In this document: piece after piece, positions 61,351 through 64,000 of the stretch
Layout of the letters: each line of letters starts with the position of its first letter
Position numbering within the stretch: position 1 is the stretch's first letter
Origin: Nitrospira sp.
GTDB taxonomy: Bacteria; Nitrospirota; Nitrospiria; Nitrospirales; Nitrospiraceae
Assembly: GCA_036984305.1 (NCBI GenBank)
Contig: BQWY01000001.1
Coordinates: forward strand, 3,121,501-3,185,500
Direction: 5' to 3'
DNA: 64,000 nt
The notes under the pieces: generated by a model
What the model was told of the DNA's origin: nothing
Database searches by the model: none
What the model saw: the letters and a program-made list of their open reading frames with translations, nothing else
Program-made: the position numbers and the translations under genes

Positions 61351-63915
61351 CTAACGATGCTCCCGCCCTGCCGTTCGCTTGGCGTGGCGGGTCGGCGGCG
61401 TCGATAGAGGATCGTCCGGCCACAGATGCTTCGGATACCGGCCACGAAGTTCCTTCCGAACCGCAAAATACGAAGACTTCCAGAATCCTGCCAAGTCCTG
61501 TGTGACTTGCACCGGCCGTCCAGCAGGAGACAACAAGTGCACGAGGACGGGTAAACGACCGTTCGCCACGGAAGGGGTCGTCCGGCATCCGAACATTTCC
61601 TGTAAGCGTACGGACAACACTGGGAGATCCCCCGCTGTATAGTCGAGACGCAGGCGCGTACCAGTCGGCGCGACGTAGTGCGTCGGCATGGAACGATCCA
61701 GTTCGTTCTGTTGCTGCCAGGTCAACAGTCGTCGCAACTCCGTCGCAGCGCTGACCCGACTCAACTGCTCCAACCGGGAGAGTCCCGTTAGCGACGGCCC
61801 CAACCACTGCTCCAGATGGTCCAGTAGGGCACGATCCGACGCGTCGGGCCACCCTGCATCGACGCCCTCGACCCGCCTTTGCAGCATCACACGAGCGCGC
61901 CACTGCTCGGCGTCCCCCGTCAAACGGAGACACGAGAGACCGGACCGTCGAATGCCATCCATCAGCGCCGCACGGACGGCCTCGGGATCCGGCTCCGGCA
62001 ACCCCCTATCCTCCAGCACGAGAGCACCCAGACGACGCTGCCGCCGAGTACACACGCTCAGTGTCCGTTCGTCCCACTCGATCAGATCGACATCATGGAC
62101 GAGCGTACCCGCGCAGAGATCGAGTTGTGAACGTGCGATCGGCGCCGAGAGCGCGATACGAGCCCACTCCCTATCCCCGTCGAGATCGGCCACCACGAGG
62201 TATTCCTCGGATTCCAACGCATCGCGCTCGGGGAAACAGGCTCCACGCCCATTCGCAAGTCGATAGCGGGTCGGCTCGCCCTTTGCGGCGAAGACCCTCT
62301 GAGCAATGCGATCCGGATAGGCCAGCGCCAACATCGATCCCACCCACGATCCACCGTCCCGGGAATCGGACGCGGCCTTCTGTGTCCGGTCGGCACGGAG
62401 AAGCCCCAACTGTCGCCGCCAATGTTCCGCGGCTTGCCGCACACGCGCTACCGCGTAGCCATCCGCTCTGTGGTCCTCCGCGTGTGAGCGAGTTCCAGTA
62501 AGCAGGTCCAGCCGAGTTCGAAGATCGGCGCCCCGACCCTTGACCGGACCACGCACGAAATCCCGCTCGCTCAGGAGCGCCGCCACCGCGCAGGCTTCCG
62601 AACCGCGATGCCACCCCATCGCCGTCAGTATCATATGGGCGAGCCTTGGATGCAGCCCCAACTCGCTCATGCGCCGTCCATGATCGGTCGCCACCCCATC
62701 ATAATCGACTGCACCGAGCTGCACGAGCAGACGGCGAGCCTCTGCGATAGCCCCGGAAGGAGGTGCGTCCATCCAGCTGAGTTCCTCCGGCTCCTTCACA
62801 CCCCACACGGCCAATTCCAATTGGAGTCCCGTCAGATCCGCATCAAGAATTTCGGGGGGGCGTCGAGGCAGGAGTCCGTGATGCTCCACGGACGTCCAGA
62901 GCCGGAGGCAGAGGCCTGGTGCCGTTCGACCGGCTCGTCCGCAACGTTGATCCGCGGAATCCTTGGTGACGCGGATAGTGTCCAGCCGAGTCAACCCGGT
63001 GCGCGGCGCATAACGCGGTACGCGTAGCCATCCCCCATCGATCACGACGCGCACGTCCTCGATCGTCAAGCTCGTCTCCGCGATCGACGTGGCCAGCACG
63101 ACCTTCCGACACCCGGAGGGTGCCGGAGCAATCGCTGCCTCCTGCTGCTCCTGCGGTAAATCGCCGTGCAGCGGGGCAATGATCGTGTCTGCGCCCAATT
63201 TGCACTCGTGTAAGCGTCGTTCCACGCGGCGAATCTCGCCCATGCCCGGCAGAAACACGAGCACGCTACCATGCTCCTGTCGCAACACACGCCGCACGGC
63301 GTCGGCCGCGACTTGATCGAGCGGCTCTGTTCGTGCTCGATCGAGGTATCGGACCTCGACCGGGAAACTTCGTCCCTCGCACGTCACCACGGGAGCATGT
63401 CCCAACAACGACGAGACACCGGTGCAATCCAACGTGGCTGACATGACAAGGATGCGAAGGTCGGGACGAAACAGTCGCTGGGTCTCACGAGTCAGCGCCA
63501 ATCCGAGATCGGCGTGGAGCGAGCGCTCATGAAATTCATCGAATACGACACACGCGTACTCAGCGAGCGACGGATCGTGCTGCAGGATACGTGTGAGGAT
63601 GCCCTCGGTGACCACCTCGAGTCGGGTCATTGGCCCAATTTTGGACTCGTGACGTATCCGAAACCCGACCGTCCGTCCGAGCGGCTCTCCCAACGCTCGT
63701 GCCATACGAGTCGCTGCCGCCCGCGCGGCGAGGCGACGAGGCTCCAGCAGGATGAGCCGCTTCGAGCTCAACCAGGACTCCTCAAGCAACGCCAGCGGCA
63801 CGCGTGTCGTCTTTCCGGCGCCCGGCGGCGCCGTCAGGACCGCCGCTTGATGGTCGGTCAGTACACGTGCGAGGTCGGGAAGCACCGCGTCGATCGGCAA
63901 GGCCGTCGTCTTCAT
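61351..63915 (-). CDS. hrpB: ATP-dependent RNA helicase HrpB
   Basis: A DEAH-box helicase of 854 residues, in the usual range. Motif I TAPPGAGKTTRVPLALL, motif II VFDEFHERSLHADLGLALT (DEFH), motif III VMSATLD, motif V ATSIAETSLTIEDVRVVID and motif VI DQRCGRAGRTAPGLCLRLW are clear. HrpB-specific C-terminal regions follow, ending ELRGRYPKHLWPDDPLSTPPT, a hallmark of the family. In bacteria HrpB is widespread and linked loosely to mRNA or ribosome processing. The ATG at 63915 begins the family's normal N-terminus; a longer frame to 63984 adds 23 unlikely residues. Its end lies 120 bp from msrA. Confidence 0.95.
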   Translation of the reverse strand: MKTTALPIDAVLPDLARVLTDHQAAVLTAPPGAGKTTRVPLALLEESWLSSKRLILLEPRRLAARAAATRMARALGEPLGRTVGFRIRHESKIGPMTRLEVVTEGILTRILQHDPSLAEYACVVFDEFHERSLHADLGLALTRETQRLFRPDLRILVMSATLDCTGVSSLLGHAPVVTCEGRSFPVEVRYLDRARTEPLDQVAADAVRRVLRQEHGSVLVFLPGMGEIRRVERRLHECKLGADTIIAPLHGDLPQEQQEAAIAPAPSGCRKVVLATSIAETSLTIEDVRVVIDGGWLRVPRYAPRTGLTRLDTIRVTKDSADQRCGRAGRTAPGLCLRLWTSVEHHGLLPRRPPEILDADLTGLQLELAVWGVKEPEELSWMDAPPSGAIAEARRLLVQLGAVDYDGVATDHGRRMSELGLHPRLAHMILTAMGWHRGSEACAVAALLSERDFVRGPVKGRGADLRTRLDLLTGTRSHAEDHRADGYAVARVRQAAEHWRRQLGLLRADRTQKAASDSRDGGSWVGSMLALAYPDRIAQRVFAAKGEPTRYRLANGRGACFPERDALESEEYLVVADLDGDREWARIALSAPIARSQLDLCAGTLVHDVDLIEWDERTLSVCTRRQRRLGALVLEDRGLPEPDPEAVRAALMDGIRRSGLSCLRLTGDAEQWRARVMLQRRVEGVDAGWPDASDRALLDHLEQWLGPSLTGLSRLEQLSRVSAATELRRLLTWQQQNELDRSMPTHYVAPTGTRLRLDYTAGDLPVLSVRLQEMFGCRTTPSVANGRLPVLVHLLSPAGRPVQVTQDLAGFWKSSYFAVRKELRGRYPKHLWPDDPLSTPPTRHAKRTAGREHR

Positions 63916-64000
63916 ACCATCTCGCTCTGGCTCGACTGTATCAGATTCGAGCGACAGTTGGCCCCGCCCGCGTCCTAAAGACACACGCGGGGAGTTCGTC

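Overview
The window looks like a stretch of chromosome from a moderately GC-rich Gram-negative bacterium. The mix of genes (pilA-pilG-pilH-pilI type IV pilus block, tandem PilT ATPases, HisZ, SerA paired with a class V aminotransferase, many TPR lipoproteins, small cytochrome c and SUMF1-type proteins) is what I would expect from a Nitrospira-like member of the Nitrospirota. That placement is inference from gene content only; no rRNA or marker phylogeny is available.

Layout. 1-5 kb, plus strand: the end of a MalK/UgpC-type ABC ATPase, a nitrilase-family hydrolase, a CbpA-like co-chaperone, a MarC membrane protein, then a periplasmic Spy/LTxxQ-like protein and a PepSY protein closed by a clear terminator. 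5-9.7 kb: ilvD, and facing it a TPR lipoprotein and a histidine kinase / response regulator / small secreted protein operon that extends to 11.5 kb. 11.8-15.3 kb, minus strand: pilA with a sigma-54-type promoter and its own terminator, followed by genes matching the Myxococcus pilG-pilH-pilI layout. 15.6-23.2 kb, minus strand: TPR lipoprotein, dnaB, hisZ, serA, aminotransferase. 23.5-32.7 kb: MltD-like lytic transglycosylase, YfgM-like TPR protein, bioF, two PilT-family ATPases, a monoheme cytochrome c, a SUMF1-fold lipoprotein-like protein, a frameshifted outer-membrane barrel gene and a 52-residue protein.

From 32,738 to 56,885 lies a genomic island of about 24.1 kb inserted at the 3' end of tRNA-Glu(UUC). 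A 17-bp direct repeat marks both ends; the right copy is the 3' end of the intact tRNA and lies under the 3' end of a large serine recombinase. Joining the two ends in silico, as in an excised circle, extends the recombinase reading frame smoothly by 21 codons, which supports the boundaries. The island carries a run of small unknown genes with a stand-alone TSCPD protein, a DUF4062-NTPase-TPR (STAND) gene whose last domain has been cut off by an amber codon and a frameshift, a ricin-lectin zinc metalloprotease of visibly lower GC, a divergent pair with a polytopic membrane protein, and a two-gene TIR/STAND module.

The most interesting item is that module (48.1-53.7 kb): a TIR protein with an FxsC-type C-terminal domain, overlapping by 8 nt a 1446-residue protein built like FxsT (ParA/MinD ATPase, nSTAND1-like tail, DUF4062/TIR-like domain, NB-ARC NTPase, TPR array). 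These families are known from actinobacterial FxSxx-COOH peptide loci, yet no FxsA precursor or FxsB radical SAM gene is visible here. I infer a free-standing, NAD-targeting immune or signalling system. A palindromic 22-bp motif occurs three times in the island, all between genes; two copies bracket the module.

57.1-64 kb is ordinary chromosome again: trypsin/PDZ protease, ttcA, a small secreted protein, a stand-alone LuxR-type HTH protein, msrA and hrpB.
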